In this document: positions 7,562-15,193 of the stretch, in pieces
How the letters are laid out: each line of letters opens with the position of its first letter
Numbering within the stretch: position 1 is the first letter of the stretch
NCBI RefSeq assembly: GCF_946479885.1
Contig: NZ_CAMLHM010000033.1
Coordinates: forward strand, 1-44,749
DNA length: 44,749 nucleotides
From: an uncultured Devosia sp.
GTDB lineage: Bacteria > Pseudomonadota > Alphaproteobacteria > Rhizobiales > Devosiaceae
Direction of reading: 5' to 3'
The notes under the pieces: model-generated
What the model saw: only the letters and a program-made list of their open reading frames with translations
Told to the model about the DNA's origin: nothing
The model's database searches: none
Made by a program: the position numbers and the translations under genes

Positions 7562-7653
7562 AGTAGACCTCATGGTGAGCTTGTCGAACCACGAGGTCGT
7601 GGCATGAGGCCTCCACTCTCTCGACCTCGTCCTTCGACAGGCTCAGGATGAGG
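7562..7653. repeat. Palindromic doublet repeat, family C copy 1
   Basis: The left arm is at 7562-7601 and the right arm at 7625-7653. Each arm is a hairpin closed by CCTC/GAGG, and the arms are imperfect inverted copies of each other around AGCTTGTCGA/TCGACAGGCT. The 40-base left arm and the 29-base right arm recur without a mismatch at 37662-37701 and 37718-37746, 30 kb away, while the spacers differ. The right arm ends 17 bases before the ruvX start and just before its ribosome-binding site, so it lies in the ruvX 5' region. Confidence 0.85.
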
Positions 7654-7670
7654 TCTCCAGGAGTGCCGCA

Positions 7671-8129
7671 GTGACCGACGATTTCGCCAACCCGCTCGAA
7701 TCCATCCCGACCACCGGCCGGATCATGGCGCTCGACCTCGGCACCAAGACCATCGGCGTCGCCATCAGCGACGGCATGCGCTACTCGGCCACGCCGCTCG
7801 AAACCATCAAGCGCACCAAGTTCACCCAGGATGCCGAGCGCATTATCCAGCTCATTGCCGAAAACCAGATCGCGGCCATCATTCTGGGCCTGCCGCTCAA
7901 CATGGATGGCTCGGAAGGCCCACGCGTCCAGTCCACCCGCGCCTTTGCACGCAATCTGGCGCAAAAGACCGCGCTCCCCATCGCCTTCTGGGATGAACGG
8001 CTGTCGACATCAGCCGTAACCCGCATGATGATCGAGGCTGATCTGCGCCGCGACCGTCGCGCCGAGGTCGTCGACAAGCTGGCCGCCAGCTACATACTGC
8101 AGGGCGCGCTGGATCGACTACGCCGCTAG
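7671..8129 (+). CDS. ruvX: RuvX/YqgF family RNase H-fold protein (putative pre-16S rRNA nuclease)
   Basis: RuvX/YqgF proteins have an RNase H fold related to Holliday junction resolvases; in E. coli YqgF is linked to 16S rRNA 5' maturation. The product has 152 residues, with the conserved acidic strand IMALDLGTKTIGVAISDG (D22), LGLPLNMDG near residue 72, FWDERLST near residue 107 and a C-terminal DKLAASYILQGALD. The start is a GTG at 7671 with AGGAG 7 bases upstream, giving an N-terminal extension of about 15 residues before the first strand, normal for alphaproteobacteria. Its 3' end overlaps the convergent AraC gene by 12 bases. In relatives ruvX is often followed by pyrB; here four accessory genes intervene. 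Confidence 0.92.
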   Translation: MTDDFANPLESIPTTGRIMALDLGTKTIGVAISDGMRYSATPLETIKRTKFTQDAERIIQLIAENQIAAIILGLPLNMDGSEGPRVQSTRAFARNLAQKTALPIAFWDERLSTSAVTRMMIEADLRRDRRAEVVDKLAASYILQGALDRLRR

Positions 8130-9074
8130 CTTGCGAATCCCACCCGGGGCCACGCCGAAGAACTGCTTGAAAGCCCGCCCGAACGCCGCCTCGGACTGAT
8201 AGCCGGCCCGCCGCGCCACCGATCCCACCGATTCGCGGCTTTCCAGCAGCTGTGCCCTTGCCAGATGCAGCCGCCATTGCGCCAGGTATTGGCCGGCTGG
8301 CTGCCCAACCAGTTCGGTGAAGCGCGCCGAAAATGCCGAACGCGACATGCCGGCCTCGCTGGCCAGTTCGGCCACGCTCCACTCCTGCTCGGGCCGGCGG
8401 TGCATCAGCGCCAATGCCCGCCCGATCTGCCGGTCGCGCAAGGCCGCCAACCAGCCCAGATTGGCTTCCGGCGCTTCGTCCAGCCAGGTCCGGATAGCCT
8501 GAATGACCAGGATATCGGCCAACCGCGTCATCACCGTCTCGCCACCGGGGCGCATGGCGCTGGCTTCGCGGGCGATGAGGCCCAGCGTGCTGCGGATCCA
8601 GTCGGCCGCGTCGCCATCCCAGGCGTCGATACGCAGGACTGGCGGCAGCAGCGAGATCAGCCGCTTGGCCGCGACGCTGTCGAACTGCACCACGCCCGAT
8701 GTCGCGCGGGTGATGGTGCCCCCGCCCCCGTGCCGCATGATCTCGTAGCGGTCGCTGACCTTTTCGGACGGGATGTCGAACAGCGGCTCGGCGGCAGCCG
8801 TCGGGTCGCTCAGCAAGCGATAGCTCTTGCCATGTGGCAGCAGCACCATGCTGCCCTGCTGTACCGGCAGAGGTGGCTCGTCGCCCAGCTGCAGCCAGGC
8901 CTGCCCGGACGTGATGATCACGAACATCATGGACTCGATCAGGTCGGGCATGACGATGCCCCAGGGCGCGCTCATCTCGGCACGGCAATAGAGCGTGCCG
9001 GTCAGGCGAAGCATGTGGAGCACTTCCCCGACCGGGTCGGAAAGGGGCGCGGGCTGGAAATGAGGATCGGTCAT
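8118..9074 (-). CDS. AraC family transcriptional regulator with cupin-type sensor domain
   Basis: This is a 318-residue regulator. The N-terminal half (about 15-190) matches the cupin-like domain found in AraC regulators of this type (DPVGEVLHMLRLTG, then GSMVLLPHGKSYRLL). The C-terminal 100 residues are a double helix-turn-helix of AraC type, with WSVAELASEAGMSRSAFSAR and VGSVARRAGYQSEAAFGRAF. The ATG at 9074 with AAAAGGG upstream is preferred over one at 9128, since the latter would extend into a strong palindrome (9091-9131). It is divergent from an NmrA-like gene and probably controls it and the two membrane-protein genes behind it. The ligand is unknown. Confidence 0.92.
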   Translation of the reverse strand: MTDPHFQPAPLSDPVGEVLHMLRLTGTLYCRAEMSAPWGIVMPDLIESMMFVIITSGQAWLQLGDEPPLPVQQGSMVLLPHGKSYRLLSDPTAAAEPLFDIPSEKVSDRYEIMRHGGGGTITRATSGVVQFDSVAAKRLISLLPPVLRIDAWDGDAADWIRSTLGLIAREASAMRPGGETVMTRLADILVIQAIRTWLDEAPEANLGWLAALRDRQIGRALALMHRRPEQEWSVAELASEAGMSRSAFSARFTELVGQPAGQYLAQWRLHLARAQLLESRESVGSVARRAGYQSEAAFGRAFKQFFGVAPGGIRKLAA

Positions 9075-9083
9075 GCCCTTTTC

Positions 9084-9149
9084 TAGCGCAAATATGCCTG
9101 ATCGTCCATGGTTCTGGACGATCTGCATATTCTTGAGGGTTTAGCGCAA
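9084..9149. promoter_or_regulatory. Long dyad and flanking direct repeats between divergent AraC and NmrA genes
   Basis: An inverted repeat pairs 9091-9107 with 9116-9131 around an 8-base centre (ATGGTTCT). The arms AATATGC..GATCGTCC differ only by one inserted base and one mismatch. The direct repeat TAGCGCAA flanks it at 9084-9091 and 9142-9149. The whole block lies 10 bases upstream of the AraC gene start and 57 bases before the NmrA-like start. It is a good candidate operator for the adjacent AraC protein; binding is inferred from position only. Confidence 0.6.
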
Positions 9150-9205
9150 TTGATGATCCAGCTCGGCCGGCACATCTTGCGGTCATCGCAACCAAGGAGT
9201 TCGCC

Positions 9206-10033
9206 ATGATCACATCAGCACCCATCCTCGTCATCGCCGCCGCCGGCAAGGTCGGCAGCCGTATCGTCGCTCGTCTGGAGGCCGGCGGCACGCCCGTCCG
9301 CGCCGCATCGCGCCGCACCAGCCCAGCCTTCGACTGGGAAGATCAAGCCACCTGGGCGCCCGCTCTTGCCGGCATCGAAGTCGCCTTCGTGGCCTTCGTT
9401 CCAGACCTGGCGGTCAAGGGCTCGGTCGATGCCATCCGTGGCTTTGTTGAAACGGCCAAGCGCACCGGCCTCAAGCATCTGGTGCTGCTGTCGGGCCGTG
9501 GCGAAGCCAATGCGGAGGCCAGCGAGCAGGTCGTTCAGGCCTCGGGCATCGCCTACACCATTATCCGTGCCAGCTGGTTCAACCAGAATTTCGGCGAAGG
9601 CCATCTGCTGGCGCCGGTCCTGGAAGGCCACATCGCCCTGCCCGCCCAGGATCGCCGCGAGCCCTTCGTCGATGCCGATGACATTGCCGATGTTGCAGTG
9701 GCCGCGCTGACCGATGCCAGGCATTCCGGCCAGCTCTACGAAGTCACTGGCCCTCGCCTGCTGACCTTTGCTGAGGTCGCCGGCGAGATCAACGCGGTTG
9801 CCGGCCTCAACGTCCAGTATTCGCATATGCCGCTCGACGAGTTCCACGCGCTGATGCTGTCGGTCATGGACGCGCCGACCGCCGACTTCCTGCATGATCT
9901 GTGCGAGGAAGTGTTCGATGGCCGCAACGAACGGCTCGGCGACGGCGTGCAGCGGGCGCTGGGCCGCCAACCGCGCGACTTCCGCGACTATGTCGCCGCG
10001 ACGGCCGCCACGGGCGTCTGGGGCACCAAGTGA
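9206..10033 (+). CDS. NmrA-like NAD(P)-binding oxidoreductase
   Basis: This is a 275-residue atypical short-chain dehydrogenase of the NmrA/HSCARG type. The Rossmann start is ILVIAAAGKVGSRIV (residues 7-21), where the first glycine of GxxGxxG is alanine. HLVLLSGRGEAN follows near residue 92 and IIRASWFNQNFGEG near residue 117, typical for this group. These proteins are redox sensors or quinone/NADPH reductases; the substrate is unknown. A clean AAGGAG at 9194-9199 fixes the ATG. It is divergent from an AraC regulator and is followed at once by DUF4345 and DUF1772 membrane proteins, a recurring AraC-controlled combination. Confidence 0.88.
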   Translation: MITSAPILVIAAAGKVGSRIVARLEAGGTPVRAASRRTSPAFDWEDQATWAPALAGIEVAFVAFVPDLAVKGSVDAIRGFVETAKRTGLKHLVLLSGRGEANAEASEQVVQASGIAYTIIRASWFNQNFGEGHLLAPVLEGHIALPAQDRREPFVDADDIADVAVAALTDARHSGQLYEVTGPRLLTFAEVAGEINAVAGLNVQYSHMPLDEFHALMLSVMDAPTADFLHDLCEEVFDGRNERLGDGVQRALGRQPRDFRDYVAATAATGVWGTK

Positions 10034-10038
10034 CCCCC

Positions 10039-10434
10039 ATGCTCGTCAAGATATTCCTCACCGGGGCCGGCGGTATCGCCGTCGGCCTCGGCAGCCTGAT
10101 CTTGCTGGTCCCCGCCGCCTTCTATGCCGGCTATGGGCTCAACCTGACAGGCCAGGTAACCCTGCTCAATGAGTTGCGGTCACACGGGCTCTCGCTCATC
10201 GGCATCGGCTTGTTCGTCATAACCGGCGCGTTCGTTCCGCGCCTCGCCACCTCCGCGGCGTTGGTCGCCGCGCTGTTCTATCTCAGCTATGGCCTCTCGC
10301 GCCTGGTTGGCCTGGCGCTCGACGGCTGGCCCGGCCAAGGCCTCGCCCTCTCGGGCGCCGTCGAACTTGTCGTCGGCAGCATCGCGCTGCTCATCTACCG
10401 TCGCCGCGGCCCGTCCGCCCTTTCACCCTGCTAA
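10039..10434 (+). CDS. DUF4345 family membrane protein
   Basis: This is a 131-residue protein with four hydrophobic segments (about 4-26, 45-67, 70-92 and 100-122) and the LLNELRSHGLSLIGIGLFVI block typical of DUF4345. The function is unknown. The start is uncertain: the ATG at 10039 is used, but an in-frame GTG at 10030 overlaps the stop of the upstream gene (GTGA), and neither has a good ribosome-binding site, so translation is probably coupled. It lies between an NmrA-like gene and a DUF1772 gene in one probable transcript. Confidence 0.82.
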   Translation: MLVKIFLTGAGGIAVGLGSLILLVPAAFYAGYGLNLTGQVTLLNELRSHGLSLIGIGLFVITGAFVPRLATSAALVAALFYLSYGLSRLVGLALDGWPGQGLALSGAVELVVGSIALLIYRRRGPSALSPC

Positions 10435-10448
10435 TCCTGGAGTTCATC

Positions 10449-10943
10449 ATGCAAACCTCAGCACAATTTGTCGGCTTCATCGCCCTGCTCGCCAGCGGCA
10501 TCATGGCCGGCTTTTTCTGGACCTATTCCTTCACCGTCATGTGGGGGCTCGACCGTGCCGATCCCCGCAGCGCCATCGACAGCATGCAAGGCATCAATGT
10601 CGCCGTACCGAACCCGATCTTTCTGTTGTTCTTCGTGGGCCTGCCCCTGTTGCTGATCGCCGCGGCGGTGCTGTCCTGGCAAAGCGGGCAAGGCGCCTCC
10701 CTCTGGCTCTTCGCCGCCTCGGCTCTGGTCTATCTCGTCGGCGGCATCGGCATTACTGGAGCGATCAACATTCCGCTGAACGACGCGCTCGTCCGGGCCA
10801 CGATACCCAGCGATATCGCCGCTGCCCGCGACATGTGGACCAGCTACACCTCCGCCTGGATGCCCTGGACACATCTGCGCACCGCTGCCTCCGGGCTCGC
10901 CTTCGCCCTGGCCGGTCTGGGCGTGTTCTTCTCGGCGACCTGA
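10449..10943 (+). CDS. DUF1772 (anthrone oxygenase-like) membrane protein
   Basis: This is a 164-residue protein with four predicted membrane helices (about 7-30, 57-77, 83-106 and 143-162). The FTVMWGLDRADPRSAIDSMQ and INIPLNDAL blocks are typical of DUF1772, a family that includes fungal anthrone oxygenases; a bacterial role is not established. Ribosome-binding site CTGGAG lies 6 bases before the ATG. It is the last gene of the AraC-linked block and is followed by a GGCCC-TACG-GGGCC hairpin, then pyrB. This gene and the two before it look like an accessory insertion between ruvX and pyrB. Confidence 0.85.
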   Translation: MQTSAQFVGFIALLASGIMAGFFWTYSFTVMWGLDRADPRSAIDSMQGINVAVPNPIFLLFFVGLPLLLIAAAVLSWQSGQGASLWLFAASALVYLVGGIGITGAINIPLNDALVRATIPSDIAAARDMWTSYTSAWMPWTHLRTAASGLAFALAGLGVFFSAT

Positions 10944-10949
10944 TCCGAT

Positions 10950-10963
10950 GGCCCTACGGGGCC
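10950..10963 (+). terminator. Possible terminator hairpin (UACG tetraloop)
   Basis: A 5-bp GGCCC/GGGCC stem is closed by a TACG loop, a UNCG-class stable tetraloop in RNA, 6 bases after the DUF1772 stop. Only a weak GTTGATTT follows, so termination is tentative. A 12-base perfect palindrome, CCCAAGCTTGGG, lies 8 bases further on (10972-10983). Confidence 0.4.
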
Positions 10964-11040
10964 GTTGATTTCCCAAGCTTGGGGCTTGCCCCGCCCCTCC
11001 CCCTCCGCTAGACCGCAGCAAATGTCAGGGACGGGAGCGC

Positions 11041-12030
11041 ATGGCCCAAGCACGCGCGGCGAAAGCCTCAACCACCGCAGCCGGTTCCACCGGCGATTTT
11101 CCCCCTTTCAGCCAGCGCCACCTGCTCTCGATCGCCGATCTCAAGCAGCATGAGATCATCGATCTGCTGGACCGGGCCGAGCGCATGGTTCCGGTCAGCC
11201 GGCAGGAGCGGAAGAGCCATCCGACGCTTTCGGGCAAGACCCAGATCAACCTGTTCTTCGAGCCATCGACCCGCACCCAGGGTTCGTTCGAAATCGCCGG
11301 CAAGCGCCTGGGCGCGCTGGTGATGAACATGTCGGTCAAATCGAGCTCGGTCAGCAAGGGCGAGACCCTGGTCGATACTGCCGCTACCCTCAACGCCATG
11401 CGACCCGACGTCATCGTCGTCCGCCATTCGGCAGCCGGCGCGGTGGAACTGCTGAGCCAGAAGGTCGGCTGCGCCGTGATCAATGCCGGCGACGGGGCGC
11501 ATGAGCACCCCACCCAGGCGCTGCTCGACGCGCTGACCATCCGCAATCACAAGGGCCGGATTTCCGGTCTCACCGTCGCCATTTGCGGCGACATCGCCAA
11601 TTCCCGCGTCGTCCGCTCCAACCTGCTGCTGCTGGGTGCGCTCAATGTCCGCACCCGGGTCATCGCCCCGCGCAACCTCTTGCCAGCGGGCATCGAACAT
11701 CTCGCCACCGAGGTCTTCACCGACATGCGCGAGGGCCTTAGGGATGTCGACGTGGTGATGATGCTGCGCCTGCAGCATGAGCGCGCCAATGGCCGCATGA
11801 TCCCATCGGTCCGCGAATATTATCGCTTCTACGGTCTCGATGCGGAAAAGCTCGCCTTCGCCAAGCCCGACGCCATTGTCATGCATCCCGGCCCGATGAA
11901 CCGCGGCGTCGAGATCGATCCGGCCATTGCCGATGGTCCGGCCTCGGTCATCACCGACCAGGTGGAGATGGGCGTCGCCGTGCGTATGGCGGTGCTCGAT
12001 GCATTGCTGCCCGCGAGGAACGAGCCATGA
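11041..12030 (+). CDS. pyrB: Aspartate carbamoyltransferase catalytic subunit
   Basis: PyrB joins carbamoyl phosphate and aspartate in pyrimidine synthesis. The 329-residue product carries the carbamoyl-phosphate motif [12 protein letters not shown] (S76-T-R-T79), the [11 protein letters not shown] motif near residue 159 and the aspartate-domain [12 protein letters not shown] near residue 281. The first ~20 residues are an Ala/Ser-rich extension. The ATG at 11041 has GGGA 8 bases upstream. The stop overlaps the next start (ATGA at 12027). The neighbour is a dihydroorotase-like protein without metal ligands, which in Pseudomonas is a structural partner of this kind of aspartate transcarbamoylase, so the enzyme here is probably a large PyrB-PyrC' complex with no PyrI. 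Confidence 0.96.
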   Translation: MAQARAAKASTTAAGSTGDFPPFSQRHLLSIADLKQHEIIDLLDRAERMVPVSRQERKSHPTLSGKTQINLFFEPSTRTQGSFEIAGKRLGALVMNMSVKSSSVSKGETLVDTAATLNAMRPDVIVVRHSAAGAVELLSQKVGCAVINAGDGAHEHPTQALLDALTIRNHKGRISGLTVAICGDIANSRVVRSNLLLLGALNVRTRVIAPRNLLPAGIEHLATEVFTDMREGLRDVDVVMMLRLQHERANGRMIPSVREYYRFYGLDAEKLAFAKPDAIVMHPGPMNRGVEIDPAIADGPASVITDQVEMGVAVRMAVLDALLPARNEP

Positions 12031-13322
12031 CCCGCCCCTTGCTCATTGAAAATGCCCGCGTCGTCGATCCCGCCTCGGGCACCGACAGCAACGGCGCCGT
12101 GCTGGTTCAAGACGGCATTATCAGCGAAGTCGCCCTTGGTGCGCCCGTCGGCGTGCCGGAAGGCGCCGAAGTCATCAACGCCAAGGGGCTGATCCTCGCC
12201 CCGGGCCTGATCGATATGCGGGTGTTCAGCGGCGAGCCGGGCAAGGAATACCGCGAAACCCTGCAATCGGCCGGCGAAGCGGCCGCGGCCGGTGGCGTCA
12301 CCAGTTTCGTGATGATGCCTGATACGTCGCCCGTGGTGGACGATGGCGCAATCGTCGATTTCCTCATCCGCCGGGCCAAGGCGACCTCCAAGGTCAATGT
12401 CCTGCCCGCAGGCGCCATCACCAAGGGTCTTGCCGGCCAGGAAATGACCGAATTCGGCCTGCTGCAGGAGGCTGGCGCCGTTTGCCTCACCGATGGCCGC
12501 AATTCCATCCAGTCGACCGCCCTGCTCCGCACGGTCATGAGTTATGCCGCCAATTATGGCATGACGGTTGTCCACCACGTCTCCGACAAGAGCCTCACCG
12601 GCGATGGCGTGATGAACGAAGGCCTGTTCGCGACCATTCTGGGCCTCAAGGGCATTCCGCGCGAAGCCGAGACCATCCCTCTCGCCCGCGACCTGCAACT
12701 GGCCGCCCTGACCGGCACGAAATATCACGCAGCGCAAATTTCCTGCGCGGGCTCGGTGGAGCTCATGGCGGCAGCGAAAAAGCGTAACAAGTCTGTTACG
12801 TCAGGCGTTTCCATCAATAACCTCGCGCTCAACGAGAACGACATCGGCCGCTATCGCACCTTCTTCAAGCTCGGCACGCCCCTGCGCAGCGAGGATGACC
12901 GCCAGGCGGTGATCGAGGGCCTGCGCAACGGCACGATCGACACCATCCATTCCGATCACGATCCGCAGGACACCGAGGTCAAGCGCCAGCCCTTCGCCGA
13001 AGCCTCCGACGGCGCCATCGGCCTCGAAACGCTGCTGGCCGCGGCCCTCCGCCTGGTTCATTCGGGCGACGTGGACCTGCTGACCATCCTCCGTGCCATG
13101 ACCAGCCGGCCCGCCGACATCCTCGGCCTGCCCTCCGGCCGCATCGCCAAGGGCGCACCGGCCGACCTGATCCTGGTTGATCTCGACTATCCCTGGCAGG
13201 TTTCCGAGCGCGAAATCCGGTCGAGATCGCGCAATACGTCCTTTGAGGGCGCGCGGCTTGCTGGCAAGGTGATGCGAACAATCGTGGGCGGGACCACCGT
13301 CCACACGCATGTGGAGGGCTAA
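12027..13322 (+). CDS. pyrC': Dihydroorotase-like protein lacking HxH metal ligands (PyrC' type)
   Basis: The product has 431 residues with an amidohydrolase fold, closest to class I dihydroorotases. Active members have D-x-H-x-H after PGLID; here residues 63-67 read D-M-R-V-F, so both metal-binding histidines are gone, and the loop goes on [11 protein letters not shown]. The later [12 protein letters not shown] segment keeps an aspartate. This matches the non-catalytic PyrC' subunit known from Pseudomonas, which is needed to assemble aspartate transcarbamoylase; pyrB-linked members in Rhizobiales share the loss. It is therefore probably structural, with an active dihydroorotase elsewhere in the genome. 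The start overlaps the pyrB stop by 4 bases; plsY begins 3 bases after its stop. Confidence 0.9.
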   Translation: MTRPLLIENARVVDPASGTDSNGAVLVQDGIISEVALGAPVGVPEGAEVINAKGLILAPGLIDMRVFSGEPGKEYRETLQSAGEAAAAGGVTSFVMMPDTSPVVDDGAIVDFLIRRAKATSKVNVLPAGAITKGLAGQEMTEFGLLQEAGAVCLTDGRNSIQSTALLRTVMSYAANYGMTVVHHVSDKSLTGDGVMNEGLFATILGLKGIPREAETIPLARDLQLAALTGTKYHAAQISCAGSVELMAAAKKRNKSVTSGVSINNLALNENDIGRYRTFFKLGTPLRSEDDRQAVIEGLRNGTIDTIHSDHDPQDTEVKRQPFAEASDGAIGLETLLAAALRLVHSGDVDLLTILRAMTSRPADILGLPSGRIAKGAPADLILVDLDYPWQVSEREIRSRSRNTSFEGARLAGKVMRTIVGGTTVHTHVEG

Positions 13323-13325
13323 GCC

Positions 13326-13925
13326 TTGGATGTCACCCTGATCTACGCCGTCATCATCGGCTATCTCTGTGGCTCGGTGCCGTTCGGCCTGTTTCTGACG
13401 CGGGCAGCGGGCCTGGGCGATATCCGCAATATCGGTTCTGGCAATATTGGCGCCACCAATGTGCTGCGCACCGGCAATCGCTGGCTCGCGGCCGCCACAT
13501 TGGTGCTCGACGCCGCCAAGGCGGCGCTGCCGGTCCTCGTCGCCCGCTACTACTGGGGTGAGCAGGCCGCCATGCTGGCCGCCATCGGCGCCTTTCTCGG
13601 CCATTGCTTCCCGGCCTGGCTCGGCTTCAAGGGCGGCAAGGGTGTTGCCGTCATGATCGGCTCCCTGCTGGCCCTGAGCTGGCCGGTGGGCCTCATCTTC
13701 TGCGCCGTCTGGCTGGTCATCGCCTTCGCCCAGAAGATGAGTTCCCTGGCCGCGCTGACGGCGGCTGCCACGGCACCGGTCTTTGCCTATGTCGTGGTCG
13801 GCGAGTGGCTGGCGGCGGCGACCGCGGTCATGGCTTTGCTGCTCTACGTCCAGCATCGCGAGAACATCCTCCGGCTGATGCGCGGCACCGAGGCCAAAAT
13901 CGGCTCCGAAAAGAAGGCCCCATAG
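13326..13925 (+). CDS. plsY: Glycerol-3-phosphate acyltransferase PlsY
   Basis: PlsY moves the acyl group from acyl-phosphate to glycerol-3-phosphate, the first step of phospholipid synthesis, in the inner membrane. The 199-residue product has the three conserved loops: GSVPFG at 16-21, [12 protein letters not shown] at 38-49 and [10 protein letters not shown] at 100-109, between about five to seven hydrophobic segments. The start is a TTG at 13326, three bases after the pyrC' stop; no ATG is close. A lysine-rich tail (KIGSEKKAP) ends the protein. It is the third gene of the pyrB-pyrC'-plsY-dprA run. Confidence 0.95.
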   Translation: MDVTLIYAVIIGYLCGSVPFGLFLTRAAGLGDIRNIGSGNIGATNVLRTGNRWLAAATLVLDAAKAALPVLVARYYWGEQAAMLAAIGAFLGHCFPAWLGFKGGKGVAVMIGSLLALSWPVGLIFCAVWLVIAFAQKMSSLAALTAAATAPVFAYVVVGEWLAAATAVMALLLYVQHRENILRLMRGTEAKIGSEKKAP

Positions 13926-13928
13926 TCC

Positions 13929-15047
13929 TTGGCGCCGCGTTCGGGTGCCATCCTCACCGACGCGCAGCGCCTCGACTGGCTGCGCCTGCTGCGAACCGAC
14001 AATGTCGGTCCCGCCACCTTTGCCCAGTTGCTCAACCGGTTCGGCTCGGCCGGCGCCGCCATCGAGGCCCTGCCCAGCCTGGCGAGCCGCAGCGGCAAGC
14101 CGCTGCGCGTTCCCAGCAGGTCCGCGGCCGAGGACGAGATGGCCGGGCTGTCGCGATACGGCGCCCGTCTCGTCGCCAGTGTCGATCCGGACTATCCACC
14201 GCTCCTCAACTATATTCCGGCTGCCCCGCCGCTGGTGACCCTGGCCGGCGGGCAGAACCTGGATTGGCAGCGCACCGTTGGGGTGGTTGGCGCCCGCAAT
14301 GCCTCGGCCGCCGGCATCAAGATGACCCGAATGCTGGCCGGCGACCTGGGCGAGCGGGGCTACACCGTCGTTTCAGGCCTGGCCCGCGGCATCGACACCG
14401 CCGCCCACCGGGCGACGCTGACATCAGGCACTATCGCCGTGCTCGCGGGCGGTTTCGACAAGATCTATCCCGACGAGAATATCCCGCTGGCGCATGACAT
14501 TCTCGACAATGGCGGGGCGCTGCTGACCGAGATGCCGCTGGGCTGGGAACCAAGGGCCCGCGACTTCCCAAGGCGTAACCGATTGGTTTCGGGTCTTTCG
14601 CTCGGCATCGTGGTGGTGGAGGCCGCTAAGCGCAGTGGTTCGCTGATCACCGCCAGGCTGGCCCTTGAACAGAATCGCGACGTGTTTGCCGTTCCTGGCT
14701 CGCCGCTCGATCCGCGGGCCGAAGGTGGCAACGCCCTCATCCAGCAGGGCGCCAAGCTGATTACCAATGCCGACGACATCATCGAAACGCTGGGCAGCGC
14801 CGACCCCGCCCGCAATGCCCTGTTCGATCGCGATTGGGAACCGGACCTGCTGCCGGATGCGCCGCCGCCCAGCGAGGATGACAAATCCCGCCTGCTTGCC
14901 GCGCTGACGGCGACCCCGATCGAGGTCGACGAGCTGGTCCGCCAGTCCGGGCTGTCGGTTTCCGCCATGCAGATGCTGCTGCTCGAACTCGATCTGGCGG
15001 GCCAGATCGAATGGTCGAGCGGGCAACTGGTGGCGCTGAAATACTAG
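13929..15047 (+). CDS. dprA: DNA-processing protein DprA
   Basis: DprA loads RecA on incoming single-stranded DNA during natural transformation. The 372-residue protein has a short N-terminal SAM-like helical part, the Rossmann core (VGVVGARNASAAG at about 117-129, VVSGLARGIDTAAH at 147-160, FPRRNRLVSGLS near 210) and a C-terminal winged helix (about 310-372; TPIEVDELVRQSGLSVSAMQ). The start is a TTG at 13929, three bases after the plsY stop, as in the preceding gene, which suggests coupled translation. No other competence gene is in the window. A palindromic repeat follows. Confidence 0.94.
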   Translation: MAPRSGAILTDAQRLDWLRLLRTDNVGPATFAQLLNRFGSAGAAIEALPSLASRSGKPLRVPSRSAAEDEMAGLSRYGARLVASVDPDYPPLLNYIPAAPPLVTLAGGQNLDWQRTVGVVGARNASAAGIKMTRMLAGDLGERGYTVVSGLARGIDTAAHRATLTSGTIAVLAGGFDKIYPDENIPLAHDILDNGGALLTEMPLGWEPRARDFPRRNRLVSGLSLGIVVVEAAKRSGSLITARLALEQNRDVFAVPGSPLDPRAEGGNALIQQGAKLITNADDIIETLGSADPARNALFDRDWEPDLLPDAPPPSEDDKSRLLAALTATPIEVDELVRQSGLSVSAMQMLLLELDLAGQIEWSSGQLVALKY

Positions 15048-15061
15048 GCCGGAAGGAAGAG

Positions 15062-15177
15062 TACCCCCTCCTAACCTCCCCCTGAAGAGGGGGAGGAATC
15101 CGCGCGGTGGTTGTCAGAGATTGTGCCACAGACGCGATCTGTTCCTCCCCCTATCAGGGGGAGGCTAGGAGGGGGTA
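15062..15177. repeat. Palindromic doublet repeat, family B copy 1
   Basis: The ends are near-perfect inverted repeats of about 22 bases: TACCCCCTCCTA-A-CCTCCCCCT at 15062-15083 against its inverse at the right end (15156-15177). Each end also folds on itself (CCTCCCCCT/AGGGGGAGG). It lies between the convergent dprA and aldo/keto reductase genes and could end both transcripts. A second member, less alike in sequence but with the same layout, is at 21122-21254. Confidence 0.75.
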
Positions 15178-15193
15178 TCCCACAAAGACTCTT

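Noticed and set aside
7897..9318. 473-codon minus-strand frame spanning ruvX, AraC and NmrA genes
   Set aside because: It overlaps three well-supported genes in other frames and carries arginine-rich out-of-frame sequence.
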